A stretch of 64,000 bases of DNA, taken from assembly GCF_020991415.1 (NCBI RefSeq), contig NZ_JAJMOY010000002.1, forward strand, positions 124,001-188,000, given 5' to 3'. Both the position numbers and the translations under genes were made by a program. The notes under the pieces are model-generated. The model had not been told where the DNA came from. It ran no database searches and worked only from the letters and a program-made list of their open reading frames with translations. Source of the stretch: Flavobacterium sp. ENC (GTDB taxonomy: Bacteria > Bacteroidota > Bacteroidia > Flavobacteriales > Flavobacteriaceae). Position 1 is the stretch's first letter; each line of letters begins with the position of its first letter. Positions 26,871-36,397 of the stretch are shown here, in pieces.

Positions 26871-26902
26871 AAATTTTGATGCAATAAAATCAAATTTTGA
26901 TG
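26871..26902. repeat. Direct repeat upstream of clpB
   Basis: AAATTTTGATG occurs at 26871-26881 and again at 26892-26902, two helical turns apart (21 bases). They lie 46-77 bases before the clpB ATG. Could be a regulator site or chance in AT-rich DNA. Confidence 0.3.
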
Positions 26903-26947
26903 GTATCAATTTTCAAAATTAAAATAGCAAACCTAAATCTTACAAAT

Positions 26948-29548
26948 ATGAATATAAATAAATTTACAACTAAATCCCAGGAGGCCATTCAGCTGTCACA
27001 ACAGCTGGCTCAAAGGTACGGGCAGCAACAAATAGAAAACGAACACATTTTTAAGGCCATTTTTGAAGTTGATGAAAATGTAGCGCCTTTCATTTTGAAA
27101 AAACTCAATGTAAACTTACCGTTGTTTCTTCAGGTATTAGATTCAACCATTCAAAGCTTTCCAAAAGTTTCAGGAGGAGATATTGTACTTTCAAGAGACG
27201 CAAACAAAGCCCTTAATGAAGCTGAAATTATTGCACAAAAAATGAACGATGAATATGTTTCAATCGAGCATTTAATTTTGGCCATTTTCGATTCAAAAAG
27301 TAAAGTAGCCCAGATTTTAAAAGATCAGGGCGTTACCGGAAAAGCATTAAAAGCTACAATAGAAGAACTTAGAAAGGGAGAACGAGTGACTTCGGCTTCC
27401 GCTGAGGAAAATTATAATTCCTTAAATAAATACGCTAAAAACCTGAACGAATTAGCGCGTACCGGAAAACTGGATCCGGTGATCGGCCGTGATGAAGAAA
27501 TTCGACGCGTATTACAGATTCTGACCCGAAGAACCAAAAACAATCCAATGCTGGTAGGGGAACCCGGAGTAGGTAAAACCGCCATCGCAGAAGGATTGGC
27601 CCATAGAATTGTAGATGGTGATGTGCCTGAAAACCTGAAAGATAAAATCGTTTTCTCTCTGGATATGGGGGCGTTAATTGCCGGAGCCAAATACAAAGGG
27701 GAATTTGAAGAGCGTTTAAAATCAGTTGTAAAAGAAGTAACTGCAGCAGAAGGCGATATCGTTTTGTTTATCGATGAAATTCACACGCTTGTAGGAGCAG
27801 GCGGAGGAGAAGGTGCAATGGATGCGGCGAATATTTTAAAACCGGCTCTGGCTCGTGGAGAATTAAGAGCAATCGGAGCAACAACCTTAGATGAATACCA
27901 GAAATATTTTGAAAAAGATAAAGCGCTGGAGCGTCGTTTTCAAAAGGTTTTAATTGATGAACCGGATACCGAAAGTGCCATTTCAATTTTGCGTGGTATC
28001 AAGGAGAAGTACGAAACACATCATAAAGTTCAGATAAAAGACGAAGCTATTATTGCAGCGGTAGAACTTTCACAACGTTATATTACCAATCGTTTCCTAC
28101 CGGACAAAGCCATTGATTTAATGGATGAGGCCGCTTCCAAATTGCGTATGGAAATCAACTCCAAACCGGAAGAACTCGATGTTCTGGATCGTAAAATCAT
28201 GCAGCTTGAAATCGAAATTGAAGCCATTAAACGCGAAAAGGAAGAAAGCAAGCTTAAGATTTTAGGAATGGATCTGGCCAACCTGAAAGAAGAGCGAAAT
28301 GAAATCTATACCAAATGGAAAACTGAAAAAGATGTCGTAGACGGAGTTCAGGCTGTAAAATTAGAAATCGAAGACTTCAAACATGAAGCCGAACGTGCAG
28401 AACGAGAAGGGGATTACGGAAAAGTAGCCGAAATCCGTTACGGGAAAATCAAAGAAGCACAGGAACGTCTGGATGTTTTGCTGAAACAATTGCAGGAATA
28501 CCAATCCGGTAATTCTTTAATAAAAGAAGAAGTAACGCGTGAAGATATTGCAGAAGTGGTCGCAAAATGGACCGGCATTCCGGTAATGAAAATGCTTCAG
28601 ACGGAAAGAGAAAAGCTGTTGCATCTGGAAGATGAATTACACAAACGCGTGGTAGGGCAGGAAGAGGCCATTGAAGCTGTAAGTGACGCCGTACGCAGAA
28701 GCCGGGCTGGTTTGCAGGACATGAAAAAACCTGTTGGGACATTCCTGTTTTTAGGAACTACTGGAGTAGGTAAAACAGAGCTGGCAAAAGCTTTGGCAGA
28801 ATATCTTTTTGACGATGAAAATGCCATGACTCGTATTGATATGAGCGAATACCAGGAACGCCACAGTGTGAGCCGTTTGGTTGGAGCACCTCCGGGATAT
28901 GTGGGGTATGATGAAGGGGGACAACTGACAGAAGCCGTTCGCAGAAAACCGTATTCCGTGATTTTGCTGGACGAGATCGAAAAAGCACATCCGGATACCT
29001 TCAATATTTTGTTGCAGGTTTTAGATGAAGGCCGATTGACAGATAATAAAGGACGTCTGGCTGATTTCAAGAATACCATTATCATCATGACCTCCAATAT
29101 GGGAAGTCAGATTATCCAGGAGAAATTCGATAATCTAAAAGGCGGTATCGAAGCCGCAACCGAAGCTGCAAAAGTGGAGGTTTTAGGTTTACTGAAACAA
29201 ACAGTCCGTCCGGAATTTATAAATCGTATCGATGAAATTGTATTGTTTACACCCTTAACGGTTGAAAATATTTCGAGAATTGTCAGCTTACAGCTTAAAA
29301 GTGTTACCAAAATGCTGGCTTTACAAGGTATTACAATGGATGCAACTCCAGAAGCCATTAAATATCTGTCAGACAAAGGATATGATACTCAGTTTGGGGC
29401 AAGACCGGTAAAACGTGTGATCCAGAGGGAAGTACTCAATCAGTTGTCGAAAGAAATTCTGGCCAATAATATTACAACAGATAGTATCATTTTAATTGAT
29501 GCTTTCGACGGAAAACTGGTTTTCAGAAACCAGACCCATAAAGTTTAA
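26948..29548 (+). CDS. clpB: ClpB disaggregase
   Basis: 866 residues from the ATG at 26948 ([15 protein letters not shown]), matching family N-termini. Order: Clp-N repeat domain (1-145), AAA1 with Walker A GEPGVGKT and Walker [11 protein letters not shown], the coiled-coil middle domain (about 400-530), AAA2 with Walker A GTTGVGKT and sensor regions, and a C-terminal D2-small domain. ClpB solubilises aggregated proteins with DnaK/DnaJ. A hairpin terminator follows. Confidence 0.97.
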   Translation: MNINKFTTKSQEAIQLSQQLAQRYGQQQIENEHIFKAIFEVDENVAPFILKKLNVNLPLFLQVLDSTIQSFPKVSGGDIVLSRDANKALNEAEIIAQKMNDEYVSIEHLILAIFDSKSKVAQILKDQGVTGKALKATIEELRKGERVTSASAEENYNSLNKYAKNLNELARTGKLDPVIGRDEEIRRVLQILTRRTKNNPMLVGEPGVGKTAIAEGLAHRIVDGDVPENLKDKIVFSLDMGALIAGAKYKGEFEERLKSVVKEVTAAEGDIVLFIDEIHTLVGAGGGEGAMDAANILKPALARGELRAIGATTLDEYQKYFEKDKALERRFQKVLIDEPDTESAISILRGIKEKYETHHKVQIKDEAIIAAVELSQRYITNRFLPDKAIDLMDEAASKLRMEINSKPEELDVLDRKIMQLEIEIEAIKREKEESKLKILGMDLANLKEERNEIYTKWKTEKDVVDGVQAVKLEIEDFKHEAERAEREGDYGKVAEIRYGKIKEAQERLDVLLKQLQEYQSGNSLIKEEVTREDIAEVVAKWTGIPVMKMLQTEREKLLHLEDELHKRVVGQEEAIEAVSDAVRRSRAGLQDMKKPVGTFLFLGTTGVGKTELAKALAEYLFDDENAMTRIDMSEYQERHSVSRLVGAPPGYVGYDEGGQLTEAVRRKPYSVILLDEIEKAHPDTFNILLQVLDEGRLTDNKGRLADFKNTIIIMTSNMGSQIIQEKFDNLKGGIEAATEAAKVEVLGLLKQTVRPEFINRIDEIVLFTPLTVENISRIVSLQLKSVTKMLALQGITMDATPEAIKYLSDKGYDTQFGARPVKRVIQREVLNQLSKEILANNITTDSIILIDAFDGKLVFRNQTHKV

Positions 29549-29582
29549 TGATTTTTGTTTAGTTAATTATTAAATTGGGGAA

Positions 29583-29614
29583 GCATCAGCCGAAAGGCTG
29601 GTGCTTTTTTTTTT
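29583..29614 (+). terminator. clpB terminator
   Basis: GCATCAGCC pairs with GGCTGGTGC with one wobble over a GAAA-type loop, followed by a long T run. The stem is nearly the same as the one after the DUF808 gene at 30871. Confidence 0.9.
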
Positions 29615-29721
29615 TTGGAATAAGTTTGAATCCGTGAATATTGAAACTTTTTTTTAAAGTAATATAAACCGAATTAACGATTTAGTACAGAAATTTACAA
29701 ATAACTTAAAAACAGAAAATC

Positions 29722-29841
29722 ATGAATAATATTTTTAGAGGATTAATAGCAGGTTACGGAGCAAAAAAATTAGGAGGAGGATGTTTCGGAACTATCTTTG
29801 TTTTTGTAATTATCTGGTTGCTTTTAGGGCAATGCAGCTAA
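29722..29841 (+). CDS. Small 39-residue membrane peptide
   Basis: ATG at 29722 opens 39 codons ending at 29841. The product starts MNNIFRGLIAGYGAKKLGGG and ends CFGTIFVFVIIWLLLGQCS. It has a Gly/Lys-rich front and a single hydrophobic helix, the shape of small membrane peptides. The ATG follows an A-rich stretch. It precedes the DUF808 gene by 124 bases, past the clpB terminator. No family recognised. Confidence 0.6.
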   Translation: MNNIFRGLIAGYGAKKLGGGCFGTIFVFVIIWLLLGQCS

Positions 29842-29965
29842 TTTTTTGGCAAAGATTTGATAAAAAAGTATTAGATTCGCTTACCTAAAAAAATAAATAG
29901 CGTAAACTAAATTTGGTGTTGAAAGCCAGGTGATTATGCAAATTTAAAAATAAAATTAATTTATA

Positions 29966-30841
29966 ATGGCATCAGGTTTTTTCGTACTATTAGATGATAT
30001 CGCAGCAATCATGGATGATGTTGCAGTAATGAGCAAAGTGGCAGCAAAGAAAACTGCCGGTATTTTGGGCGATGATTTAGCAGTGAATGCGGAAAAAGCT
30101 TCAGGATTTGCATCTTCAAGAGAACTTCCTGTTTTATGGGCCATTAGTAAGGGATCACTTTTAAATAAAATCATCATACTGCCCATTGCTTTTCTTTTAA
30201 GTGCCTTTTTTCCCATTGCGATTATTGTCATTTTGGTGCTTGGAGGTCTTTTCCTGGCCTATGAGGGTGCAGAAAAAATATATGAATTTATATTTCCCCA
30301 TGAAGACCCTTCAGAAGGAATTACAGAAGAAAACTTTACCGAAGAAGAAATTTTAGCTCTTGAAAAGGATAAGATAAAATCAGCCATTGTAACCGATTTT
30401 ATTCTTTCGGTAGAAATCGTAATCATTGCATTGGGAACCGTAATTGGTAAACCGATCTTATCACAGATTGTTGTGGTTTCAATCGTTGCACTGATTGCAA
30501 CCATTGGTGTTTACGGTATTGTCGCTATCATCGTAAGAATGGATGAAGTAGGTTTTAAAATGATTCAGCACAGTAAAAAGGAAAAAAGCATTTTAAAAAC
30601 GATAGGAAATATTTTGGTACAGGCACTTCCAAAGGTTATTAAACTTTTAACTGTGGTTGGTACAATCGCTTTACTGCTTGTATCCGGTGGATTATTTGTA
30701 CACAATATTGAATTTTTACATCACTTATTCCCGCAGCTGCCTTCTATTTTAAAAGAATTTATAATTGGACTGGTAGCAGGATTTATAGTCCTGGGAATTG
30801 TAAATCTGTTCAAAAAGCTTTTTGGAAAGAAAGCACATTAA
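29966..30841 (+). CDS. DUF808 family inner-membrane protein (YedI-like)
   Basis: 291 residues. The opening ASGFFVLLDDIAAIMDDVAVMSKVAAKKTAGILGDDLAVNA (given here only by its key parts: LLDDIA, MDDVA, KKTAG, GDDLAVNA) matches DUF808/YedI. About six membrane helices follow from residue 70. Function is unknown. A terminator stands just after the stop. Confidence 0.88.
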   Translation: MASGFFVLLDDIAAIMDDVAVMSKVAAKKTAGILGDDLAVNAEKASGFASSRELPVLWAISKGSLLNKIIILPIAFLLSAFFPIAIIVILVLGGLFLAYEGAEKIYEFIFPHEDPSEGITEENFTEEEILALEKDKIKSAIVTDFILSVEIVIIALGTVIGKPILSQIVVVSIVALIATIGVYGIVAIIVRMDEVGFKMIQHSKKEKSILKTIGNILVQALPKVIKLLTVVGTIALLLVSGGLFVHNIEFLHHLFPQLPSILKEFIIGLVAGFIVLGIVNLFKKLFGKKAH

Positions 30842-30870
30842 TTTAAAAATCATTTTCAGAACATATCAGG

Positions 30871-30900
30871 AACATCAGCTGCAAGGCTGGTGTTTTTTTA
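30871..30900 (+). terminator. Terminator after the DUF808 gene
   Basis: AACATCAGC pairs with GCTGGTGTT with wobble over a six-base loop, followed by T residues. Stem resembles that after clpB. Confidence 0.8.
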
Positions 30901-31032
30901 TGCTTTTTTTATAAGAATAAAAGTTTGGAAGCCAGCTCTTTACTTTTTTGTTTGTGTTATTTAACATTTTATCTAAGCAACCTTATCCAGGTATTCCACT
31001 CTTCATAATAAAATAACAAACAAATATTTATT

Positions 31033-31443
31033 ATGAAAAAGTTTAAATTAAATTCAGTTTTATTAGTATTATTCTCGTTAACAGTATTTGCGTCTTGCGA
31101 CAGTGATGACAAAACACCTGATCCGGTCAAAGAAACCGTAAAAAATGCTTTGGCAACTGAAGTAACAGGACCTGCAACCGGAAAGGTAAACACAGAGCTT
31201 AGTTATGAGGTAACTTTTTTACCGGACAATTCTTGCGGTGAGTTTACTAAATTTACAGAAGCAACCATTGGAACCGTAAAAGGTTTACAGGTAGAAGTGA
31301 AATATCCGGAGGTTTGTACACAACAGGTTGCGACGCCTAAAAAAGCAGTTTATAAATTTAAATCGGCAGAAAAAGGAACTTTCGAAATCAAATTCAAAAA
31401 ATCAGAAACTGAATTTATAATCCAGAAAGTGGTTATTGATTAA
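31033..31443 (+). CDS. Small hypothetical lipoprotein
   Basis: 136 residues. A signal peptide ends in a lipobox FASC with Cys22, followed by DSDDKTPDP. The rest is a compact domain of short strands (LSYEVTFLPDNSCGEFTKF and TFEIKFKKSETEF). The two downstream cysteines could form a disulfide. I do not recognise the domain; a periplasmic or outer-membrane-anchored role is inferred from the lipid anchor. Confidence 0.75.
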   Translation: MKKFKLNSVLLVLFSLTVFASCDSDDKTPDPVKETVKNALATEVTGPATGKVNTELSYEVTFLPDNSCGEFTKFTEATIGTVKGLQVEVKYPEVCTQQVATPKKAVYKFKSAEKGTFEIKFKKSETEFIIQKVVID

Positions 31444-31591
31444 TTAGTTTCCTGATTGATAAAATTGAGGACATAAACCATTTTTCAACTATTTGATTCT
31501 ATCGTTAAGGAATTACATATTTGAGAAATGGTTTTTGTTTTTGATAAATTAATTTTAGATAAAATAACTATCTTTGAATGATTAAAAGAAT

Positions 31592-31843
31592 ATGATTATG
31601 GGAGCTTTAGAGTTAAGAGATAGTATTTTAGAATCTATAAGTACTGCAGATGAACGTCTTCTAAAAGTTGTTAAAGCAGTTATAGAAAGTTATCAGGAAG
31701 AAGAAATAGTGGCGTTTTCGGTAGATGGAAAACCGATTACAAGAAGTGTTTATAAAGCTGAATTAGCTACCGCAAAATTAGAAATTGAAAAAGGACAATT
31801 TACATCACAGGAAGATTTAGAAAAAGAATCTGAAAATTGGTAA
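31592..31843 (+). CDS. Probable antitoxin of a ParE/RelE-type pair
   Basis: 83 residues, acidic, with helical N-terminal half (ELRDSILESISTADERLLKVV) and a tail ending QEDLEKESENW, which is typical of short antitoxins. The stop codon is immediately followed by the toxin ATG. An alternative ATG lies six bases downstream of the one used. Specific antitoxin family not recognised. Confidence 0.72.
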   Translation: MIMGALELRDSILESISTADERLLKVVKAVIESYQEEEIVAFSVDGKPITRSVYKAELATAKLEIEKGQFTSQEDLEKESENW

Positions 31844-32128
31844 ATGAGTACGATAGAAAAAGTAGTCTGGACCAATACAGCCAGGAATCAGCTAAAAAGC
31901 ATTTACAATTATTATAAAGAAAAGTCTATTCAGGGTGCCAACAATGTAAAAAATGATATTTTAGCCAGTACAAAGAAGATTCACTTTGTAGAACAGTACC
32001 AAAAAGATGAAATTGAGCCTGAATATAGAAGAATAATCGTTAGGGATTATAAAATATTATATAAGGAAGAGAATAGAGTTGTTTATATTGCACGAATATT
32101 TTCAACAAAAAGGGATTCTGTAAAATAA
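31844..32128 (+). CDS. ParE/RelE-superfamily toxin
   Basis: 94 residues. VVWTNTARNQLKSIYNYYKEKSI is the opening helix pair of ParE-type proteins, and EPEYRRIIVRDYKILYKEEN plus VVYIARIFSTKRD form the core strands. ParE members poison gyrase; RelE members cleave mRNA. The sequence does not decide between these. It follows its partner without a gap. Confidence 0.82.
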   Translation: MSTIEKVVWTNTARNQLKSIYNYYKEKSIQGANNVKNDILASTKKIHFVEQYQKDEIEPEYRRIIVRDYKILYKEENRVVYIARIFSTKRDSVK

Positions 32129-32136
32129 TTATAAAG

Positions 32137-32165
32137 AAAAGAGCTTAATGAGGCTCTTTTTTTAT
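32137..32165 (+). terminator. Terminator after the toxin gene
   Basis: AAAAGAGC pairs with GCTCTTTT over an eight-base loop and is followed by T residues. Confidence 0.8.
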
Positions 32166-32189
32166 GAAAGGTAAGTAAGCAAGACATAC

Positions 32190-32220
32190 TTTGTCATTCC
32201 TCTAAAAATTACTATTTTTG
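32190..32220 (+). promoter_or_regulatory. Promoter of aguB
   Basis: TTTG-like box at 32190-32193 (TTG 32191-32193), 19 bases, TATTTTTG at 32213-32220. This is an excellent match to the Bacteroidota consensus. The start codon at 32239 is 18 bases downstream. Confidence 0.75.
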
Positions 32221-32238
32221 CACTCTAAATTTTATGTC

Positions 32239-33126
32239 ATGCCGAAAAGAAAATATAAAATAGCCGTTGTCCAGTTAAATCTGAATGACGTAGCCGAAAA
32301 TAACCTGAAAAAATGTATCAGCTGGGTCAAAGATGCAGCCCATAAAGGAGCTGAAGTCATTTTACTTCCCGAATTATATAGCAGCCATTATTTTTGCCAA
32401 AGCGAAGATGTAGATAATTTTGCCCTGGCAGAACCGCTTTACAGTACTTCCTTTATTGCTTTTAGTGAATTGGCAAAAGAATTAGGGGTTGTCATTATTG
32501 TTCCTTTCTTCGAAAAAAGGATGGCCGGAATTTACCACAATAGTGCGTATATCATTGACGCTGACGGTACAGAAGCAGGTTTATACCGCAAAATGCATAT
32601 TCCGGATGATCCGCATTTTTATGAAAAATTCTATTTTACACCCGGAGATTTGGGCTTTCAGGCAATCAAAACCCAAAAAGGAACTGTTGGGACATTAATC
32701 TGCTGGGATCAATGGTATCCGGAAGCAGCCCGTATTACAGCCTTAAAAGGAGCAGAAGTGTTATTTTATCCGACAGCGATAGGATGGCATCCAAAGGAAA
32801 AAGAGCAGTATGGTGAAAACCAGTACGGAGCCTGGATGAATGTAATGAAAGGCCATGCGGTTGCCAACGGAGTTTTCGTTGCCGCTGCCAACAGAATTGG
32901 TTTAGAACAATATATAGAAGGTACTGAAGGAATTCAGTTTTGGGGCGCTTCTTTTATAGCCGGACCTCAGGGTGAAATTCTTGCTCAGGCGTCTCACGAT
33001 CAGGAAGAGATTCTTATTGCCGAAGTCGATTTGGACTTACAGGAAAATGTACGTCAGAACTGGCCGTTTTTCAGGGACAGAAGAATCGACGCTTTCGGGG
33101 ATATTACCAAAAGAGCAATTGATTAA
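32239..33126 (+). CDS. aguB: N-carbamoylputrescine amidase
   Basis: 295 residues of the nitrilase superfamily. It hydrolyses N-carbamoylputrescine to putrescine, CO2 and ammonia. The catalytic triad is visible as Glu45 (LLPELYS), Lys118 (YRKMHIPDDP) and Cys155 (LICWDQWYPEA). An in-frame TTG at 32218 lies within the -7 box, so the ATG at 32239 is the start. Its partner aguA is 3.2 kb downstream, separated by two minus-strand genes. Confidence 0.93.
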   Translation: MPKRKYKIAVVQLNLNDVAENNLKKCISWVKDAAHKGAEVILLPELYSSHYFCQSEDVDNFALAEPLYSTSFIAFSELAKELGVVIIVPFFEKRMAGIYHNSAYIIDADGTEAGLYRKMHIPDDPHFYEKFYFTPGDLGFQAIKTQKGTVGTLICWDQWYPEAARITALKGAEVLFYPTAIGWHPKEKEQYGENQYGAWMNVMKGHAVANGVFVAAANRIGLEQYIEGTEGIQFWGASFIAGPQGEILAQASHDQEEILIAEVDLDLQENVRQNWPFFRDRRIDAFGDITKRAID

Positions 33127-33143
33127 TTCATTTTATTCCATAA

Positions 33144-33177
33144 AAAAAGCCGTTTCAAATATTTGAAACGGCTTTTT
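33144..33177. terminator. Perfect bidirectional terminator
   Basis: AAAAAGCCGTTTCAAAT and ATTTGAAACGGCTTTTT are exact inverse copies with no loop. It lies between convergent aguB and the OmpA gene. Confidence 0.9.
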
Positions 33178-33195
33178 AAATTTATAAGAGAGATA

Positions 33196-34461
33196 TTATT
33201 TTACTTTGAAAGTAACTCTTCTCACGATTTGACGGGCTTCTTTAGAATTTTTATTCACAGAAGTATCTTCACCGTTTGCAATTACATTCAGTCTTGAAGC
33301 ATCAATTCCAGCGTTTGTAGCTACGTTTTTCACAGCTTCAGCTCTTTTTCTTGATAATTCAGTGTTGTAGTCAGAACTTCCGATTTCATCTGAATATCCA
33401 ATGATATCTGCAGATTTACCCGGATTGTTTTTCAAATATTTCACTAAGAAATCAACACCGGATAAAGAAGCGTTTGTTGGTTTAGAAGAGTTAAAATCGA
33501 AATAAACATTTACATATCCTCCGTTAATTAATTCTTCAACCGTGTTATTTGTAGCGGTTTCTCCGCCTTTTTGAACGTAAGTTTTCTCTAAATAGCTTTC
33601 CAGTTCATCCGGCACACCATTTTGATTGGTGTCGATAGATTGTCCTTTAGTATTAACAGCAACTCCGGAAACCGTATTTGGCTCTAAATCATACAGATCA
33701 GCTACACCATCTTTATCAGTATCAATAAGATTAGTTTCGATTGTTGTAACTCTGTCTTCTAATTTGTTTAATCTTTCATTTTCTTCAGAAAACCAGTCAG
33801 CATGTTTTTCGTTTTTACCTAAGTAAAAAGTTAAACCAACAGAAGCATTCAGCAATACACCATCAAATGAACCTGTAGTCGTCTGACCCATTCCGTCAAA
33901 GTTGTGATTTTGTCTTCCGTTAACAATACCTGTTAAATCTCCGGTTAAGGCAATGCTGTTGCTTAATCTGATTTGACCGGTAAGACCAAGAATTCCGTGA
34001 CCCATATAATCTTCTCCGTCAAAACCATTATCAGAAGTTAATTGGCTAACACCAAATCCACCATGTGCCAAAATACCTATAGTATTAGTCCACGTTTCAA
34101 AATTTAATGCTCTTCCAATATTTACAACCCCTTGCAAACTGGTTCTGATCGATCTGCTTTCGAATGCAGGTGTATCATCACGTTCCTGAAATTGATCATA
34201 TCCAAAATCAAGTTTCACACCAAATTTAGGGTTAAACATATATCTCACACCTAAATCAGCGTGGAAAGGATTTAATGTTGCAGTAGAATAACCAGGTGTC
34301 AATGCTCTGGTTGGTTTGTTTACACCGCCATTCAATTCAATAGACCATCTGTCATATGCAGGTTTGTCAACTGAAGGCTGAGCCGCTGTCGTTGCCATAT
34401 TTTGCGCACTTGCTGCAAATGATAGTACTAAAAATGATACGGAAGCTAATGTCTTTTTCAT
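33196..34461 (-). CDS. OmpA-family outer-membrane protein with TSP3 linker
   Basis: 421 residues: signal peptide (to about ASAQ, residue 20), an eight-strand beta barrel (30-225), a short coiled coil (230-250), two thrombospondin-type-3 Ca-binding loops (DTDKDGVADLYDLEPN and DTNQNGVPDELESY), then the C-terminal OmpA peptidoglycan-binding domain with YFDFNSSKPT and ELSRKRAEAV. It links outer membrane to cell wall. A -7 box (complement TAAGTTTG) is at 34511-34518. Confidence 0.92.
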   Translation of the reverse strand: MKKTLASVSFLVLSFAASAQNMATTAAQPSVDKPAYDRWSIELNGGVNKPTRALTPGYSTATLNPFHADLGVRYMFNPKFGVKLDFGYDQFQERDDTPAFESRSIRTSLQGVVNIGRALNFETWTNTIGILAHGGFGVSQLTSDNGFDGEDYMGHGILGLTGQIRLSNSIALTGDLTGIVNGRQNHNFDGMGQTTTGSFDGVLLNASVGLTFYLGKNEKHADWFSEENERLNKLEDRVTTIETNLIDTDKDGVADLYDLEPNTVSGVAVNTKGQSIDTNQNGVPDELESYLEKTYVQKGGETATNNTVEELINGGYVNVYFDFNSSKPTNASLSGVDFLVKYLKNNPGKSADIIGYSDEIGSSDYNTELSRKRAEAVKNVATNAGIDASRLNVIANGEDTSVNKNSKEARQIVRRVTFKVK

Positions 34462-34632
34462 GATATCTAATATTTAATTTTAATTTGTTAAGCTTTTATT
34501 AAGCTTACGACAAACTTAGACCATCAATCAGGAAAATATGTTCCAATACCTTTCTGTAAATCTTATATAATTTCCATTTATTAGCCGAAAACAGTGCTAA
34601 ATTGTTAAAATAATCTAAATTTTGACCAAAAT

Positions 34633-34664
34633 AAAAGGGACAAAATCAGTGTTTTGCCCCTTTT
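34633..34664. terminator. Terminator between OmpA and choice-of-anchor genes
   Basis: AAAAGGGACAAAA and TTTTGCCCCTTTT pair with one A-C mismatch. On the minus strand it follows the choice-of-anchor gene. Confidence 0.75.
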
Positions 34665-34686
34665 ACTATTTTCGAAATGATAAAAT

Positions 34687-36210
34687 TTACTTCAAATCAG
34701 CCTGGAAAATTTTAATCGTTCCGTCACCTTCACTGCTCACGATTACCAGGCTTCTTTTTGTGGGACTTTTAGAAGCCGGAATAAAGAGTAACCCTTCCGG
34801 AGCATCACCAGTTTTTACGGTTTGTAAATATTGCGGCGAAGCTGGATTGGTAACATCATATGTCATAAAAGCATCCGATCTTTCTAAACCTACAAATAAA
34901 ATATTCTGGTTCCCCATTTTGGCTACTACGACCGCTTCAGGCTCAGAACCTTTATCGTCGCTGCGCTTATCATCATAAGTTCCTAATTCATTGCTTTTTT
35001 TATCAACATCATTTTTGCTGTCATAGACTATTTTTCCTGTGTTTCCATTCCATATCGAAAAGGAGCGTGCTCCAAAACTTACCATTTCATCTAAGTCTCC
35101 ATCTCCATCTGTATCGCCCATATCGGCAACAAGATTTAACCTGCCTAAATTAGTTTCCAGTTTTAAGGTAGCGGCATCCGGGAAAACGGCTGCATCTAAT
35201 GTCATGTCTTTCATTCTTTTAATATCGGTATTTGCAGTATATTCTCTTGCATCTCCCTCATTGGCCGTAACAAAATAAGGTACGTTATTAGCAGAAAAAT
35301 GACTGATGGCATCCGGCATAAACATTCCCTTTACTTTCCATGGATTAAAAGCTACTTTGTCATCCTTATCACTTACGTCAATAGCATTTTCAGCAGTATT
35401 GAAATCTTTAAGTCCCAGAGGATAAATAGCGGTAATGGTTTTAGCTGTTAAATCTACTTTTGCAACTCCATTGTTTTCCTGAAGTGTAACCCAGGCCGTT
35501 TTAGAATCATCGGAAATGGTTACATATTCAGGTTCGATGTCTTGTGCAAAAGACTTGGCAAAGGTTGAAATTCTAAATCCGTCTTTTTTCAAAGCCGCAG
35601 CCTGATTGCTGAAAGAGCTGAAGTCTAATGTGGTTACCGTATAATTGTTAGCAACTTCGATAATAGAAATGCTTCCGTTCGGATCCTGAGAATAGTCTGT
35701 ATTTGGTTCTCCCTCGTTGGCTGTCATGATGTATTTTCCGTCCGGTGAAAAAGTAATCATATCCGGCAGAGCACCAACGGTAACTTGTTTAATCAGGCTG
35801 TAATCAGAAGTATTAAAAACAACTACTTTTCCATTTCCTTGTTTGTTAACTGTAGATTCCAGGGCAACAGCTAATTTTCCGTCATAAACAGCAACACTAT
35901 TTGAAGCACCTTCGTAAGGAGTTAAATCAATTTTTCCAATTTTGGTTGGTTTTGTTGGGTCAGACAAATCAATTACATCAATCTGATTCGTTCCGCTATT
36001 ATTTACCGTAAAAAGTCTTTTTGTTTTTTCATCATAAGCTGAAATTTCAGCTGCCGCTTCTCCGCCTATCTTAATGCTTCCAATTTCTTTAAAAGCAGCC
36101 GGATTTTCACTTACAACAACTTCAGGTTCTTCGTTGTTTGAATTTTCATCATTATTACAGCTTGCCATTAAAAACAAAGCAGTTAATAATGAGATACTTA
36201 ATTTTTTCAT
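34687..36210 (-). CDS. Choice-of-anchor I family lipoprotein
   Basis: 507 residues. A lipobox MASC with Cys18 gives a lipid-anchored protein, followed by an acidic Asn/Glu linker and a beta-propeller made of repeats such as IDVIDLSDPTKPTKIG and ITFSPDGKYIMTANEGEP. TGDAPEGLLFI near the C-terminus and DIEPEYVTI mid-protein are family marks. Members carry various anchors and are found near phosphatases; activity is not known here. A -7 box (complement TACATTTG) lies at 36233-36240. Confidence 0.85.
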   Translation of the reverse strand: MKKLSISLLTALFLMASCNNDENSNNEEPEVVVSENPAAFKEIGSIKIGGEAAAEISAYDEKTKRLFTVNNSGTNQIDVIDLSDPTKPTKIGKIDLTPYEGASNSVAVYDGKLAVALESTVNKQGNGKVVVFNTSDYSLIKQVTVGALPDMITFSPDGKYIMTANEGEPNTDYSQDPNGSISIIEVANNYTVTTLDFSSFSNQAAALKKDGFRISTFAKSFAQDIEPEYVTISDDSKTAWVTLQENNGVAKVDLTAKTITAIYPLGLKDFNTAENAIDVSDKDDKVAFNPWKVKGMFMPDAISHFSANNVPYFVTANEGDAREYTANTDIKRMKDMTLDAAVFPDAATLKLETNLGRLNLVADMGDTDGDGDLDEMVSFGARSFSIWNGNTGKIVYDSKNDVDKKSNELGTYDDKRSDDKGSEPEAVVVAKMGNQNILFVGLERSDAFMTYDVTNPASPQYLQTVKTGDAPEGLLFIPASKSPTKRSLVIVSSEGDGTIKIFQADLK

Positions 36211-36363
36211 TGTGTTGGTTTTTTAGTTTTGCCAAATGTAAATTGCAGAATCTGGCTGTATATTAAGGCTGTATTATTTAATCTTTAACTTAATTTTTAT
36301 TGGCTATTTTATCGAATTCCAATTTGATTTTCCTCCAGCTGTTTTATAATCCTTACGAATCAT

Positions 36364-36371
36364 TATCTTTG
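36364..36371 (+). promoter_or_regulatory. TAnnTTTG -7 element of aguA
   Basis: TATCTTTG lies 27 bases before the aguA ATG. No clear -33 TTG at the usual distance. Confidence 0.5.
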
Positions 36372-36397
36372 TACACTTTCAAATTTAGAAACGCTAT

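Noticed and set aside
28597..29097. Long minus-strand frame opposite clpB
   Set aside because: It is a shadow of the ClpB AAA2 coding sequence, which has all family motifs.
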